A DNA stretch of 5,703 nucleotides, from contig JARIAP010000057.1 in NCBI GenBank assembly GCA_029257755.1, forward strand, positions 1 to 5,703. Reading direction: 5' to 3'. Shown piece by piece: positions 5,369 to 5,703 of this stretch. How positions within the stretch are numbered: the first letter of the stretch is position 1; the number at the start of each line of letters is the position of its first letter. The notes beneath the pieces are model-generated. The model had not been told where the DNA came from and made no database searches. It was given only the letters and a program-made list of their open reading frames with translations. A program made the translations under genes and the position numbers. Origin of the DNA: Helicobacter sp. Its GTDB lineage: Bacteria; Campylobacterota; Campylobacteria; Campylobacterales; Helicobacteraceae.

Positions 5369-5703
5369 TTAACTCCTTATAATTTTATAAATATATGGTT
5401 GCAAAACATTATATAATTTATCAAGTTCAACACCATGTTCATTACCACTTAAAATTACTCTTAATGGTTTAAACAAAGCCTTACCTTTTAATTTACTCTC
5501 TTGTGCTATAAAATTTTTAAATTCATCATAACTTGTTAATTTATTAATGTTACTATATTTTTCTTTTAATATTTTTACAATACAATCAAATTCATTTGCA
5601 AAATCTTGTATTTTTTCTTTTTTTGCATTTAGTGGCATAAATATAGAATCTATTTTTTCTTTTAACTCATTTTCACTGCCGACTTCATTTATATAAAGTG
5701 ATA
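5369..5703 (-). CDS. gltX: Glutamyl-tRNA synthetase, C-terminal end (5' part outside window)
   Basis: The last 110 codons of a class I glutamyl-tRNA synthetase are visible; the frame is open to the right edge, so the Met at 5638 is internal. The segment is the helical anticodon-binding region that reads the tRNA. Its best marker is KGKALFKPLRVILSGNEHG (visible residues ~72-90), where the Gly-Lys-x-Leu-Phe-x-Pro-Leu-Arg and Gly-x-x-x-Gly residues are typical of GltX C-termini. The catalytic domain with HIGH and KMSKS lies beyond the window. Epsilonproteobacteria carry two GltX copies. The yggT-slt neighbourhood matches H. pylori HP0643 (GltX2), which charges tRNA-Gln with glutamate for later amidation by GatCAB; assignment to that type is inferred from position only. 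The stop codon is 1 nt before yggT. Confidence 0.88.
   Translation of the reverse strand, partial: SLYINEVGSENELKEKIDSIFMPLNAKKEKIQDFANEFDCIVKILKEKYSNINKLTSYDEFKNFIAQESKLKGKALFKPLRVILSGNEHGVELDKLYNVLQPYIYKIIRS
5373..5378 (-). promoter_or_regulatory. Shine-Dalgarno site (AAGGAG) that fixes the GTG start of yggT
   Basis: On the minus strand AAGGAG lies within the last two sense codons of gltX (Arg-Ser), 5 nt before GTG 5367-5365. It supports the GTG start and allows a ribosome finishing gltX to restart on yggT. Confidence 0.7.

Noticed and set aside
5636..5638. ATG as the start of an 89-residue protein on the minus strand
   Set aside because: The frame is open to the window edge and the sequence is the end of GltX, so this Met is internal.

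Overview
The window is very AT-rich (Lys, Asn and Ile dominate every protein) and looks like the chromosome of an epsilonproteobacterium (Campylobacterota), most likely Helicobacter or a close relative. The main reason is the minus-strand order gltX - yggT - slt, which I recall from Helicobacter pylori (HP0643-HP0645) and, similarly, from Campylobacter. The promoter-like sequences (TATAAT preceded by GC, no clear -35) and AAGGAG ribosome sites also fit. The genus is an inference from memory; no database was searched.

Left part, plus strand (1-1888). The first 1586 bases are the 3' part of a type III restriction endonuclease subunit (Res). Its reading frame is open to the left edge, so the helicase start, and probably a partner mod gene, lie outside. 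A bulged hairpin follows the stop codon. Next come a good -10 element, a strong Shine-Dalgarno sequence and a 45-codon gene that I do not recognise.

Middle (1889-2275). This is 387 bases without a credible gene, holding several short direct and inverted repeats. It separates two convergent gene groups and may be the junction between an acquired restriction module and the conserved core locus.

Right part, minus strand (2276-5703). In transcription order this holds the C-terminal end of glutamyl-tRNA synthetase (partial), a YggT-family membrane protein, a periplasmic soluble lytic murein transglycosylase, and an exported beta-propeller protein. The first three are almost contiguous (1 nt and 9 nt gaps) and form an operon. 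The propeller gene sits 98 nt after slt and has its own -10 element and two palindromes in its leader, so it is probably separately transcribed. Slt and the propeller protein both carry a signal peptide ending Leu-Tyr-Ala before Asp, so both should act in the periplasm.

No RNA gene, CRISPR array, insertion sequence or complete new system is visible. The most unusual items are the orphan small gene beside the restriction gene, the Asp-x-Lys form of the Res nuclease motif, the Asn/Lys/Gln-rich linker of Slt, and the dyad-rich leader of the propeller gene.
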